NCBI RefSeq assembly: GCF_001650345.1
Contig: NZ_LVHF01000033.1
Location: 1-64,000 of the forward strand
DNA: 64,000 nucleotides
From: Photobacterium jeanii
GTDB taxonomy: Bacteria > Pseudomonadota > Gammaproteobacteria > Enterobacterales > Vibrionaceae
Direction of reading: 5' to 3'
Part shown: positions 41,992 through 53,368 of the stretch, piece after piece
Numbering within the stretch: position 1 is the first letter of the stretch
Layout: every line of letters starts with the position of its first letter
The notes under the pieces: model-generated
What the model was told of the DNA's origin: nothing
The model's database searches: none
The model's input: only the letters and a program-made list of their open reading frames with translations
Translations under genes and position numbers: made by a program

Positions 41992-44900
41992 TAGTATCCA
42001 AACTTACCATTACTGTAATAGAAACTGACGTCACCAGATGCTATTATCAGATATTGATCACCATCATTACCTCGTCGCACAGCTCTGCCCCAAACCTGCC
42101 CTGAGCGAATATTATCACTGTGACTAATCAACCTTAGCGATACACGCTTGGAATAGTACATATCTTTCCCTCCCTGATACGACGCAGCAAAGGGATACTC
42201 ATCACAGGATAAGCCAGTGTTACTAGTAATATTGCCTCGACATTCGTTGGTAGACTTCAGCCAATATCTATCTTTATTTCTACCCTTGCTATATGTCAGA
42301 AGTGAAGGTAAAGGTAATCCATTAGATCCTTGTCCACTAATTGAGTCACTAATATGCTCTTTCGCTTCCACATAATCTGAGCCAATAACAACTATATTAT
42401 CCAGACCACAATCTCTACCTTCTGACATTTGGCATCTCTTCACCTCGGTATGAGTGTATGCTGTAGCCCCTCCAATAACTGTTGTCGCAAATACTGCACG
42501 AGAGATTAGATTTCGGCCCAACAGACTCGTCGCTGATGTTGAAATTGACGAGACGGCTCTCATAATGGAGAAACTAACCGAAAAAGTCGGCAAACTCATC
42601 GCGTAATATCCAGTAGGGTCAACATAATTTGACGGGGAGCCGTTAACATAGAGGTACTTGTTTAGCGTGATCGGTTGAACTGCATGTCCCGCCCACTCGT
42701 CCATCTGCGTAAACCTCCCCACAGATTGATCGTAATAACGAGCCCTCAGGTAATACTTATCAAGCTCCGCATCATATTGCTCACCGGTATACAGGTACGC
42801 ATTGTCAGATGCACCTGTCTGCTTTAATACTGTGCCGTAGCCGTCATAGTCATAAGTGTCAGTGACTGAACCTGTCTCATCAACAAGCGCACGTGTTGAG
42901 CCCAAACCATCATAAACAAAATAGCTGTTTGTTCCCTGAGCATTAAAGCTCAACAGATCTGCACCATAAACATAGGATTTGTTCTGCGCACCGTATTCGC
43001 GCACTACCTGAGCGTAATTTCTATTTTCATCAATTATATAGTGTGTAATCACCCCATTGATGCTGGCTGATGTTCTGATGCCATTTGGATTGTACTCATA
43101 TACCGCAAACTGCGTACCGTCATCAAAACTAGTCAAACGGTTCTTAGTATTATAGAAATAGCGTTTCTCTATAGCACCGGATGTTCGTTCAGCCAATAGG
43201 TTACCGTTGGCATCGTAGCTATACTGCGTTAAGTCTTTAGTGACTAATCTGTCGTTGGCATCATAGTTATAGAGTGAAACAACACCGTCAAGCGTTTCCT
43301 TCGTCCGGTTCCCTGTCACGCCATATTCATGTTCAATCACCTGACGGCTACCGTCTGCCTCAAGGTAACTTTCCTTGACGAGTCGGCTTAACACATCATA
43401 TTGATAATCGACATTCCTGCCTCTATGGAGCTCCTCGAGGCGCGTACGCTGACCACTGTCCGACCAGGAATATCGGTAGTGCGAAACAACCGCACCAGAG
43501 GTCGACTGTGTGTACTTCTCAATCAATCGATTTAAATTGTCGTACACATGGTGCGTTGAAATACCATTAGGATGATAAATAACATCGGCCATACCCAATG
43601 CTGTATAGCTGTATTGAGTAATGCCTCCCTCATTATCAGTTACTGTTGAAAGGCGATTGACTGCATCGTAAGTGTAAGTGGTTGTATTTGTCTGTCCCTG
43701 AGATTCAACGGTCAAACTTAACTTATTACCATTCGTATCATACTGATAGCTCAAACGGTCGCCGCTCGGTTGTAACTCGGTGGTTAGGCGGTTAAGCACA
43801 TCGTACTGATACTCCCACACCTGCACGCTCTTCGCCGTTTCTATCGATGTACGTACCTTGTTGCCTGCTACATCATATTCATAACGCTGAGTCTGCTCAT
43901 GAAGAGTCCCCACTCCGGATATTTCGGTTATCAATCGACCCATTGCATCATAAGTATACGTTGTCACCTCACCATTAAAATCAGTGTGATTTTCAACTTG
44001 ATTAAGTGCGTTGTAAGTAAAGGTTTCAATCTGCCCCATCGGCAATGTACGCGACAATACATTACCCAAGCCGTCATACTGCCAGCGGGTTTCCTGGCCA
44101 AGAGCATCAATTTGTGCAATGCGATTACCCAGTTCATCGTAACGGTACTCAGTTCGGCTATTTGCCGCATCAACAACAGCAATCAAACGACCTTCAGCAT
44201 CGTATTCATATTGTGTTGTCACGCCGGATTGGTCAGTTTCGGCTACCTTCCTTCCAAGCCTATCAAACGCAGCACTAATCGCTGTTCCATCGGCAAATCG
44301 GGTAACGGTTTTATTGCCTAACTGGTCATACTCGTACTCTGTTCGATTGCCAAGTGGATCAATAGTAGCCGTTACATTACCTTCGCTGTCATACTCATAC
44401 TGCGTTGTACTACCAAGGGCATCCTTAGTCGCAATACGTCTATTAGCAGCATCATAAACATTTGTGGTTCGGTTCCCGTTGGCATCGACTTCAGCCGCTA
44501 TTCTGCCGGCAGCATCGTATTCGGTCTCAACCCGACTACCATCAGCTTGAATGATGGCAACCTGTCGATTTAACGCATCATATACATAAGTCGTTACTGA
44601 ACCAGCGGCGTCAGTCTCGCTGATCAGATTACCCTCGGCGTCATAGGCTTTCTGGGTACGACTGCCATCAGGATACGTAATGGCAATTTCCCGACCGTAG
44701 CCGTCATAGTCTGTTAACGTTTTATGGCCAAGCGCATCTGTTGAAACTATTAGCTGGCCCATTGCATCAAACTGAGATTGACGCGAATAGCCAAGGGCAT
44801 TAATTGTCTCAATTATATTTCCAGCACTGTCGTAGCGGTATTCCGTCACGAGATCCTCTGCCATACCCCCTTGAAGCTTGCGCTCAACAATCTCACGTAC

Positions 44901-47900
44901 CACACGGTTATTTGAATCGTACTCAAACCGTTTTGTTATGCCTGTCGGTGTTATCTCTGTAAGCTTGTTACCTGTACTGTCATACGTATATGAGGTAATG
45001 TTACCAAGCATATCCTTAGAAGTTCTTAGATTCCCTTTGGCATCATATTCAAAGGTAGCCTGGCTTCCTGTTGGATCGCTCAACGTCACCAAATTACCAA
45101 TACCGTCATAGGTATTTACATATCGATTACCTCGACTGTCGATGATTTCAGTTTCCTGTCCTCGATCGTTATATTTATATTCAGTGGTATTTCCCAGTGC
45201 ATCGGTAACCGTCAGTTGATCATTTTTGGTATTGAACGTTGAATAACTGATATTCCCTAAAGCATCGGTCGAGCTTAATTTGTTTCCTCTCTCGTCATAG
45301 GTATATTGTTTGGTATTACCCAAAGCATCCACCTCAGTCGTGATATTTCCATCGTCATCGTAGTAATAGAATGCTGTATTACCGTTGCGGTCTGTCACTA
45401 CCGACTGTTTTCCCGCAATATCGTGCGAAAATTCAGTTCTATTACCCTGTTCATCTTCTTGAGCAATTAATCGTCCGCCATCATCATAGATATTGCGAAC
45501 CAGACGACGGTCCAGTGGATCATTGATCTTCAACAGACCGTGATTACGGTTATAATCAAATGTTGTTGTATGACCAAGAGGATCCGTCACCGACCTCAGG
45601 TTACCTAAACCATCATAACGATACTGGTGAGCCTGACCAGAAGGATCGGTTACTTGGGTAATACGTCCCTGGGTATCGCGATCAAAGAGTACACTTTTCC
45701 CAGCTGAGTGAATCATGCCATCACGGGTATACTGAACCGAATGACCGTTTGTTGATACCAACTTTTTCAGCCCCTCCCCCTGATGCAATTCCATCTTTAC
45801 ACCGGTTTTCAATGTCAGCGCATAGCGATTTGGATCTGCAACATCAATCAGAGTTGAGAAGTCATACAACTGCCCACCTACATATCGAAGCTGAACATGC
45901 TCTAATGCCGCCAAAGTAGATTGGGTATCGCCGACAGGTTTGAATGACAACTTCACATCCAAAGCTGGTACTAATTGACTACACTCTGGCGTTAAGACCG
46001 CTTCAAAGCGTTCAACATCACCATCTGGCAAAGTGACAGTCACTTCCGGCCTAGCACCTTTCGGCTCAATACAATATTTCGTATTCAGCATGCTGCCGTA
46101 CTTATTTAACGTCCAACTCATGCCCAACTTATCAGATTCTTGAACATTGAAGTCTGCTAAGCCCAGGCTCCAGCCATATCCGAAATCACCACTTTCAGAT
46201 TTACTCCGGCTGTCATATGTCCGATCTACTGTGATCGGTAATCCCATCATAGGAATATCAACATCCCGCTGGGTAATTGAGAAGTTACCTACCTTCAGGT
46301 CACCAGAAACTAAGACATCTACGCCTGCAACACTCTGGTTACCATCTAAATCAATAGCTTCAATGGCGATTGTGTATACACCATTGTTCAACATCGACGG
46401 GTCAAAACTTGCCAAAGCTGAATTAGAAACGGATTGGAAACCTTCCATCAAAATCTGACGTTTAGTCGGCTCACCATCGGGATATACGATCAGCGCATAA
46501 CTAGCCAGGTTATCGTCTTCTACAGTACCAACTACATCTACCATTGAGCTGATTCCTGCATTCTCAACAGGTGAGGTAATTGAGACCACTGGGGCGGCGG
46601 TATCTGTACCCGTAATGACTGCAATGGTTTCCTTCGTCGATACCTCTATACCCTGGCTATCTACAACGGTAGCAACAAGTTTTATCAGAGAAGGCTTATC
46701 CGCTTTCGCTTCAGATGTTAATTGGCCATCAAGTGCAAGCAACTGTCCATTAGCTGTCATCACAACTTGATATGGAGGAACACCGCCTGTTGGCTGTACT
46801 TGAACCGTAGCAACCTCCCCCACCTTCAATTGACCAGCACTCACGCCAATCGTAACATCTAGCGGCAATGCCCATTCAGAGATAGTGATAGTCCAGCTAC
46901 GGTGGATAAAATGAGTTCCATCAGAAACTTCGAGTGAGACGGCAACTTGCCCTGTCAGCTCAGCAGGCACTGACCATGCAATACGGCCTTTAGCGTCAAC
47001 AGTCATCCCAGACGGCGCCTCAATCAAGCGGAAGGTTAGCTGATCACCATCCGCGTCAGTAGCTGACATAACCGATACGTATTGCCCACCTTGTACGGCT
47101 TCACGAACAGGAGAACCCGTCAAGACTGGAGCAACATTGCCTCCGGCAGTGCTGACAACAACCTCGTAGCTCTGACGTGTTTCAATTTTATTGTCAGATA
47201 CAGCAATTTCTACCGACACAGTATCATTAAACCCAGCAGGCACAGCCCACTGAACCGAACCAGTACTACTTATTGTCATTCCTTGTGGTGAGCTAATTAA
47301 GCGGAAAGCAAGTGAATCTTTATCAGGATCATTTGCAATAACCTGATAGCGATAATCAGTACCAGCAACAACAGAGGTAACCGGCTGTGAGGTAATAACT
47401 GGTGGTTGATTATTTGAACCAGTTTCAATTTTTATCGTATAGCTCTGTTCAACACTATCAAAACCATCATTAACCGCGATAGAAACAGAGTATGTGCTAG
47501 GCTGAATATTTGCCGGTACTGCCCACTCAATTAGCCCGCTTTGGCTCACGGTCATTCCTTCAGGATAACGAGTGAGTGTATATGTTAACGCATCACCATC
47601 AGGGTCAGTTGCCTTCACCTCATATTGGTAAATTTGACCTGCAGTTCCAATTAACCGTGGAGAAGAAGTAATCACCGGAGTCTGATTTGGTTTAGCGCCA
47701 ATCACTGTAATTTCATACGATTGCACAACAGTAGAAATACCATCTGAGACTTCTATGCTTACCGGATAGTTACCTGGTTTTAAATTTGCAGGGATAACCC
47801 ATTGGATATCACCAGAGGCGCTTAAGGACATACCTTGCGGGTACTGGACCAAAGCAAAGGAAAGAACATCGCCATCGTCATCCGAAGCTACAATCTGATA

Positions 47901-50900
47901 CTGATAAATACCACCTTGCTCGATGGACAAGAGCGGTGTTGATGTGATTTTGGGTTCACGATTAAGCGTAGTTTCAACTTCCAATTGGAAGGATTGATCA
48001 ACACTCCCGCCACGTCCATCCCTGACACGTACCAAAATATCATGTGTTCCGACTACAGGCAGAGACCAAGTCACAAGACCTGTAGCATCGACCTGAACTT
48101 CTCCCGGATACATAACTTCATAAATAAGGGAGTCATCATCAGGATCCGACGCCAGAATCTGGTACTGCCACTCCTGCCCTTCTACTGTAGTGAGCTTCGG
48201 AGTAGATGAAATAACCGGCGGCTGGTTTTCTGCCATAACCGTCACTTTCATCTGCGCCTGCGATGTTGCACCATAGGTATCAACCGCAACGAATGAAAAG
48301 ACATGCGTTCCGATATCTGACTCGGTTGGCGTCCAGTTCAGCGAACCCTTTACAGGGTCAAAGAGTGCAGCTGCTGGTAAGCCAGTTGCTCGCCAAGTAA
48401 TAACATCCCAGGCATTTGGGTCACTGGCCTTCAGGTTAAACGACAACAGCTGATTACTTTTCAGCGTCAGATCTTGTGGTTGTACAAAAGAGGGCGCGAC
48501 GTTCAGGGGCTCGGTACGAACAGAGAATTGCTGTTTATCACTAGCCCCATCCTGATCGGCTACAGAGACAGTCAATAACACCACGTTTGCCGTGTTATTA
48601 AAGCGGTTACACTCCGTTTCATAACCCTCTGCATCAATCAACAATTGAACTGACGAGAAAGCAGAAAAGTCAATGTTTTCAGTAAAGGCAAATTGACTAT
48701 TTGGCTCAATAGATGGCAATGACCAAGTAGCTAAAGACTGAGAAGTAGTAGGATCCAGCAACGTCAGTGTTAATCCGCCCTGACTTTTCGCTTCACCACC
48801 ATTTCCAATTGCAATACTCAGTTCACCATCAATATATGTGAAATCTGCAACCGTTAAATCAGATACCGCAGTAAGCGTCCGCCCAGGAAACGTGTTCAGA
48901 CGGTAAGTATTATGTGACAACCAGCTTGGTAACTGGCCAATCGGAACCGTTCCATCATCATTGATGTTATCAATGTGATAAGCGTGCTGGTTCCAAATTG
49001 AACGGGTTGGCGCCCAGCCTTTACCTTCTAGTACTCGAACGCCATTAACACCGTTAAACCAACGATTATTTGAGACTAAAACAATTTCCGCCTCACGATC
49101 ATTATCTAGATCTACAACTAACGGATACTCATATAACGTGCCCGACGGGTTCGGAAGCTGGTAAATAACATCACCAGTATTGCCATCATAAACTCGGAAA
49201 TTCAGCTCATCTGAATAAAGGATTTCAGCCTGTCCATCACCGTCAAAGTCAAATACTGATGAGCCTGTTTTCTGGCTGCTTCTATCTTGTGTTTGTTTCT
49301 GCCACTTAACACTGCCATCGGCTTCAAAAACAAAATAGTAGAATTTGGCGGCTAAGGTAATTTCTGGTTTAGCATCACCATCAACATCAGCAATGGTTAT
49401 TGGGCCACCACCAGTGCCCGGTACCGTAATCGGCCCCCAAACATAACTACCGTCATGATTGAGCATACTGAGTTTGTTGTCTCCAGCTATGACCACTTCT
49501 GGTAACGAGTCACCATCAAAGTCAGCGACACCGGCAAATAACATCGCAGGACCTTGCCAACGAACGTTACCATTTATGTCGTAAAGTTTCCCGCCAGACA
49601 GTACCTCTTGGATACCATCACCATCTGCATCAAAAACAATTGGTGAAATACTTGAATCAATACTGAATAAACGGTCACCGTTTAGATCATAGACACCCTG
49701 GGCGTAGACAATTTCTGACGCTCCATCAGCATCCAAATCAGCAATAGCGACATGGCCACGGCCACCAGCAGGCTTACGCCACTTTAAGCCGCCATCATTT
49801 TCATAAACAGCTAAGTCTCCATTCGGCTGACCAGCCACTATCTCAACCAAACCATCGGAATCGATATCAGCCGCCGCCAAGCCATAAGATGGGTCTGCCC
49901 AAGGGCCTTGATTTGAGGCTGCCCACAATTCACTACCGTCTGCACCGTTCAACGCTCTAACAATACCTGGACGGCTATATTGGCTGCTGTTGAAGGTTGG
50001 GAAAACCACATCTGGGTAATCCAGTGTATTAATTTCACCATCAGCATTATCATCATTGAGCTGAACAACAATAGGAGCGGCCATCACTTGGTTGTATGAG
50101 CCCATTGATGAACTTTTACTCCAATGCCATTTTATTGTCGGCTTAAATTCACTTGGAGCAGATAATGGCTGACGACAAATTTCTGGGCTTTGCCACCCCA
50201 TATCTGGGGCTGCACTTTTCCATTGTAATTCACCAGAAGCGCCATTTATTGCTCCTGAGCTTGTTGAATATACGAGTGTATCGCCTTCATTAGGATCGGT
50301 TGCAGTAACTAGGTAACGGTACTGACTACCTTCTTGGCTCAAGTATTCAGGTAGCGATGTGATCTTCGGCGGAAAATTAGGCGCTTTGTTTACGGTTACG
50401 ATAACTGAAATTGTAACGCTATTACCGGCCAGATCTGTCGCCACGACATCATAGGTATACACTCCTGGATCGACATTGGTTGTATCCCATGATACCTGGC
50501 CAGTTCTGGCATCGATCTTCACGCCAGCAGGGGAACTTCTTAGCGTAAACTCCAATTGGTCCCCAAGATCAGGATCATTAACTTCTGGGGTAAAGGAGAA
50601 CTGACCACCTGCATTGATATCTTGAAAAACCTCAGTATTTTCAACCGATGGTGGATCATTGATATTATTCACCCCGATTTCAAACAACTGTGTGTCCACA
50701 CCACCCCAATCATCTGCCACCTGTAGTGTAACAAGGGCCCGTAGTGTCTGATTGTTGTCAGCTAAACATTCAGATTTTGCATCAGCAAGACCAATGCTAG
50801 CCCCTAGCGTAATCGCATTATCTGACATCTTGACGGCATTAAAGCTAATAAGCTGTTCCTGATCAGTTGCTAAATTTAACGCCAGTGTTTGACTTGCAAG

Positions 50901-52895
50901 CTCCCTTCTAGTGCCATCGTTCAGGACTTCAAATAAGGAGAGTGTCGCCTCTGAAGAAATATTTAATAGACCACGATTATACAGTGTTACCGGGATATTG
51001 AGTTGCTCTAACTCTGCTGCATCATGAGGTAGCGAAATTTGTTTAACGATAACATCAGACTGAGGCAGTGGTGGCAACTGACTGATAATTTCACGAACTT
51101 TGATTTCAACAAAGGCTTTACTGAAAGCCTGGGCATAAACTCCGCCACGGCGCAAATAATTTAGGTCCCACGCTGCGCCGCCAGTTTCAAGCGCTAACTG
51201 AATGTAATGAGCATTTGTAGCACCATAGGCCCTACCACTATGTTTAGCATTGTTACAAAGGCTAAAGCTACCGTCATTCTCTGCAACATAACCGCTACCA
51301 TCAGCATCCATACCAAGTGCAGCGCGGCCGTCTTCACATACGAATCCACCGTCGATAACAACATTAAGTACCGCTTTTTGGGCAATGAGTTGAGTTTTTA
51401 TCGATTCATATGTGATCGATGAATTGCCATTATCGCGATCTTCATCACTGATCAATATAATATTTTTTGCAGTTTTTGGACGAAGAGGGTAATCATTCAG
51501 CAATAACTGAGCTGCCGACCAACCATCTTCAAAACCACCGCTAGCTACAAACTGCTTAGTAATCTTATTAAACTGTTCTGCATTGACGAAAATGTCACCA
51601 TCTGTAGCTAGCATACGTAACAAAGCTGCTCCAGAGCCACGATGTCCGAAGCCTACTGCACCATAAAGATTTACCTCATGCTGTGCGCCAACACCTCTTT
51701 CGATTAAGAGTGATTCAAGTGTAGATATAATGCTTGTCAACCATTGTTGCTCGCCTCCCATAGATCCCGATTCATCCATAGCAATCAAGATATCGGCCGC
51801 ACCCTGAACCAATTTTGTAGGCTTCTGAGGAACAGAGCAGTAGCCATTTACGCCTTTTAACGTATCAACAAATTCCTTATTTGGCTGCCAAGTAGTAATC
51901 CCTGTATCAGCAATAACACTGAAATTTTCTGGGCCTCGAAGAACGCTCCACGCTAAAGGATCATTATCCTCATCAATAGCCTTTGCTTCATACACATACG
52001 TCTCACGTTCGTTTACTGAGTTAAGAGCCGTTGAAACAATAATCGGTGCACGATTAATGAATGACAGATCACCTTCAAATGTATTAAAACCGAGGTGCAT
52101 TGCTCCAGCAAAAGACTTGGCAATCAATGGGCCATAAGCATCGCCATGAGGCGCATCAAGGTGGGCAGATGGGGCTAATACAGTACCTTCGATGGCTACA
52201 CCAGCTAAACGAATATTTACGGCATCTGGAAAATTAAAAATGGTACGACTGCGATGAGGAATTAAGTCTGCAAAACTTTTGTTGGTTAGGCTGGCATCGG
52301 TACCACTGATATTGAATACGATAGTAGCATCTTCAGGAATGTTGGAAACGGAAAAAGTATGCGCTTTACTAACCGCCGAAGCATCAAGATCGAAAACCTG
52401 CCAATTACTGTTTCCATCCCCTTGAAGATATAAACCTCCCCATTCGAACTTAGTTGAACCATTGGCAGGAAAAACAGAGAGTCGGCGTGAGAGATCATTC
52501 AGATATAATTTCTGTTCGGGAAGATCCAGTGGTAAATCACCATTCATTATTTTTTGGCTTTCAGACAAACCATCAAAAACAGACTTCCCTATACCATTCA
52601 ACCTTCCACCAATTATCGCATCACCATAGTAAAGGCGACCCACAGGGAAAGTGATGTCTCCACCAACATAGAGAATATAGCCGCTTGTTTCCGGAGGAAG
52701 TCCATCACCAATACTATAACCATTAATCTGCATATTTCTGCCCACATATAGCGGGCCATCAGCGTCACCACTCGGTGCAGTGAAGTCTTCAAATATGAAG
52801 GCACTGAAACCTCCAGCTTCACGAAGCGTATTTGCTGAACTAACAGATATGTTGAAAAATAAAAATAGTGTTAATAATAAGGCTATTGGTCTCAT
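41991..52895 (-). CDS. Giant secreted YD-repeat (Rhs-like) polymorphic toxin with a NucA/NucB-type DNase tip
   Basis: A 3634-residue protein with signal peptide MRPIALLLTLFLFFNISVSSA. Domain order by rough residues: choice-of-anchor-A-like region (about 25-280); Ig-like (285-365); VWA domain with MIDAS DESGS near 370 (to about 600); two Ig/cadherin-like repeats (745-930); FG-GAP/VCBS repeats with DNADGEINTLDYPD-type Ca sites (945-1265); a CARDB-like segment (1340-1465); six tandem Ig/cadherin repeats (1465-2010); DUF6531-like entry (KVGNFSITQRDVDIPMMG, about 2200); YD repeats (about 2350-3370); Rhs core ending YVDPTGY (about 3430). The variable tail carries CDEYPFA near 3566 plus GGK and DNIRSGQVWG, the NucA/NucB DNase pattern. 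No PAAR/VgrG. Confidence 0.9.
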   Translation of the reverse strand: MRPIALLLTLFLFFNISVSSANTLREAGGFSAFIFEDFTAPSGDADGPLYVGRNMQINGYSIGDGLPPETSGYILYVGGDITFPVGRLYYGDAIIGGRLNGIGKSVFDGLSESQKIMNGDLPLDLPEQKLYLNDLSRRLSVFPANGSTKFEWGGLYLQGDGNSNWQVFDLDASAVSKAHTFSVSNIPEDATIVFNISGTDASLTNKSFADLIPHRSRTIFNFPDAVNIRLAGVAIEGTVLAPSAHLDAPHGDAYGPLIAKSFAGAMHLGFNTFEGDLSFINRAPIIVSTALNSVNERETYVYEAKAIDEDNDPLAWSVLRGPENFSVIADTGITTWQPNKEFVDTLKGVNGYCSVPQKPTKLVQGAADILIAMDESGSMGGEQQWLTSIISTLESLLIERGVGAQHEVNLYGAVGFGHRGSGAALLRMLATDGDIFVNAEQFNKITKQFVASGGFEDGWSAAQLLLNDYPLRPKTAKNIILISDEDRDNGNSSITYESIKTQLIAQKAVLNVVIDGGFVCEDGRAALGMDADGSGYVAENDGSFSLCNNAKHSGRAYGATNAHYIQLALETGGAAWDLNYLRRGGVYAQAFSKAFVEIKVREIISQLPPLPQSDVIVKQISLPHDAAELEQLNIPVTLYNRGLLNISSEATLSLFEVLNDGTRRELASQTLALNLATDQEQLISFNAVKMSDNAITLGASIGLADAKSECLADNNQTLRALVTLQVADDWGGVDTQLFEIGVNNINDPPSVENTEVFQDINAGGQFSFTPEVNDPDLGDQLEFTLRSSPAGVKIDARTGQVSWDTTNVDPGVYTYDVVATDLAGNSVTISVIVTVNKAPNFPPKITSLPEYLSQEGSQYRYLVTATDPNEGDTLVYSTSSGAINGASGELQWKSAAPDMGWQSPEICRQPLSAPSEFKPTIKWHWSKSSSMGSYNQVMAAPIVVQLNDDNADGEINTLDYPDVVFPTFNSSQYSRPGIVRALNGADGSELWAASNQGPWADPSYGLAAADIDSDGLVEIVAGQPNGDLAVYENDGGLKWRKPAGGRGHVAIADLDADGASEIVYAQGVYDLNGDRLFSIDSSISPIVFDADGDGIQEVLSGGKLYDINGNVRWQGPAMLFAGVADFDGDSLPEVVIAGDNKLSMLNHDGSYVWGPITVPGTGGGPITIADVDGDAKPEITLAAKFYYFVFEADGSVKWQKQTQDRSSQKTGSSVFDFDGDGQAEILYSDELNFRVYDGNTGDVIYQLPNPSGTLYEYPLVVDLDNDREAEIVLVSNNRWFNGVNGVRVLEGKGWAPTRSIWNQHAYHIDNINDDGTVPIGQLPSWLSHNTYRLNTFPGRTLTAVSDLTVADFTYIDGELSIAIGNGGEAKSQGGLTLTLLDPTTSQSLATWSLPSIEPNSQFAFTENIDFSAFSSVQLLIDAEGYETECNRFNNTANVVLLTVSVADQDGASDKQQFSVRTEPLNVAPSFVQPQDLTLKSNQLLSFNLKASDPNAWDVITWRATGLPAAALFDPVKGSLNWTPTESDIGTHVFSFVAVDTYGATSQAQMKVTVMAENQPPVISSTPKLTTVEGQEWQYQILASDPDDDSLIYEVMYPGEVQVDATGLVTWSLPVVGTHDILVRVRDGRGGSVDQSFQLEVETTLNREPKITSTPLLSIEQGGIYQYQIVASDDDGDVLSFALVQYPQGMSLSASGDIQWVIPANLKPGNYPVSIEVSDGISTVVQSYEITVIGAKPNQTPVITSSPRLIGTAGQIYQYEVKATDPDGDALTYTLTRYPEGMTVSQSGLIEWAVPANIQPSTYSVSIAVNDGFDSVEQSYTIKIETGSNNQPPVITSQPVTSVVAGTDYRYQVIANDPDKDSLAFRLISSPQGMTISSTGSVQWAVPAGFNDTVSVEIAVSDNKIETRQSYEVVVSTAGGNVAPVLTGSPVREAVQGGQYVSVMSATDADGDQLTFRLIEAPSGMTVDAKGRIAWSVPAELTGQVAVSLEVSDGTHFIHRSWTITISEWALPLDVTIGVSAGQLKVGEVATVQVQPTGGVPPYQVVMTANGQLLALDGQLTSEAKADKPSLIKLVATVVDSQGIEVSTKETIAVITGTDTAAPVVSITSPVENAGISSMVDVVGTVEDDNLASYALIVYPDGEPTKRQILMEGFQSVSNSALASFDPSMLNNGVYTIAIEAIDLDGNQSVAGVDVLVSGDLKVGNFSITQRDVDIPMMGLPITVDRTYDSRSKSESGDFGYGWSLGLADFNVQESDKLGMSWTLNKYGSMLNTKYCIEPKGARPEVTVTLPDGDVERFEAVLTPECSQLVPALDVKLSFKPVGDTQSTLAALEHVQLRYVGGQLYDFSTLIDVADPNRYALTLKTGVKMELHQGEGLKKLVSTNGHSVQYTRDGMIHSAGKSVLFDRDTQGRITQVTDPSGQAHQYRYDGLGNLRSVTDPLGHTTTFDYNRNHGLLKINDPLDRRLVRNIYDDGGRLIAQEDEQGNRTEFSHDIAGKQSVVTDRNGNTAFYYYDDDGNITTEVDALGNTKQYTYDERGNKLSSTDALGNISYSTFNTKNDQLTVTDALGNTTEYKYNDRGQETEIIDSRGNRYVNTYDGIGNLVTLSDPTGSQATFEYDAKGNLRTSKDMLGNITSYTYDSTGNKLTEITPTGITKRFEYDSNNRVVREIVERKLQGGMAEDLVTEYRYDSAGNIIETINALGYSRQSQFDAMGQLIVSTDALGHKTLTDYDGYGREIAITYPDGSRTQKAYDAEGNLISETDAAGSVTTYVYDALNRQVAIIQADGSRVETEYDAAGRIAAEVDANGNRTTNVYDAANRRIATKDALGSTTQYEYDSEGNVTATIDPLGNRTEYEYDQLGNKTVTRFADGTAISAAFDRLGRKVAETDQSGVTTQYEYDAEGRLIAVVDAANSRTEYRYDELGNRIAQIDALGQETRWQYDGLGNVLSRTLPMGQIETFTYNALNQVENHTDFNGEVTTYTYDAMGRLITEISGVGTLHEQTQRYEYDVAGNKVRTSIETAKSVQVWEYQYDVLNRLTTELQPSGDRLSYQYDTNGNKLSLTVESQGQTNTTTYTYDAVNRLSTVTDNEGGITQYSYTALGMADVIYHPNGISTHHVYDNLNRLIEKYTQSTSGAVVSHYRYSWSDSGQRTRLEELHRGRNVDYQYDVLSRLVKESYLEADGSRQVIEHEYGVTGNRTKETLDGVVSLYNYDANDRLVTKDLTQYSYDANGNLLAERTSGAIEKRYFYNTKNRLTSFDDGTQFAVYEYNPNGIRTSASINGVITHYIIDENRNYAQVVREYGAQNKSYVYGADLLSFNAQGTNSYFVYDGLGSTRALVDETGSVTDTYDYDGYGTVLKQTGASDNAYLYTGEQYDAELDKYYLRARYYDQSVGRFTQMDEWAGHAVQPITLNKYLYVNGSPSNYVDPTGYYAMSLPTFSVSFSIMRAVSSISTSATSLLGRNLISRAVFATTVIGGATAYTHTEVKRCQMSEGRDCGLDNIVVIGSDYVEAKEHISDSISGQGSNGLPLPSLLTYSKGRNKDRYWLKSTNECRGNITSNTGLSCDEYPFAASYQGGKDMYYSKRVSLRLISHSDNIRSGQVWGRAVRRGNDGDQYLIIASGDVSFYYSNGKFGY

Positions 52896-53368
52896 ATGTC
52901 TGACTCGGTTGAGAAGCTCAACAGCACGCTATATTTAAAGCACCTGTATTTAAATCAGTAACAATTAATGTTTCGGAGCAACTAACAGATCACAACAAAT
53001 GATTAATATAATATTTTCATTTTAAGAATATTCCGCTCGCAATACTCACTCTTTCACATATCAAATAATGGTAAACAACCTCCTCTCTACTAAACTTAGA
53101 TCGATTCAATTTTCTGCTTCATTCACTTCCCTGATGCTGTCAGCAGAAAAGGCGTTGGTCACAACAGCCTGACGGTTCAAGGAAAATCCTGATTTCTTCC
53201 TTTTGACGTACCTCCAAGCCCTACCCTACAGGCATTGACAGGTTTAAGGTTTAGCACGTTTCCTCGGTATTAATTGATGTAGTTTCAGGCCAGCACTATC
53301 AGACCAACAGGTATGTATGGATTCAGATGCTATTCACTGATTCACGATAAATAGCGAAGGAAAATGCC
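52896..53368. other. Intergenic region upstream of the Rhs-like gene and the DUF900 gene
   Basis: 473 bases with divergent promoters and no gene. AAGGAA precedes the DUF900 start. The minus-strand leader of the toxin gene is AT-rich. No specific operator recognised. Confidence 0.45.

Noticed and set aside
39170-52895. Type VI secretion or CDI interpretation of the YD-repeat gene
   Set aside because: No VgrG, PAAR, Hcp, TpsB or CdiA motif was found; the protein has a Sec signal peptide.
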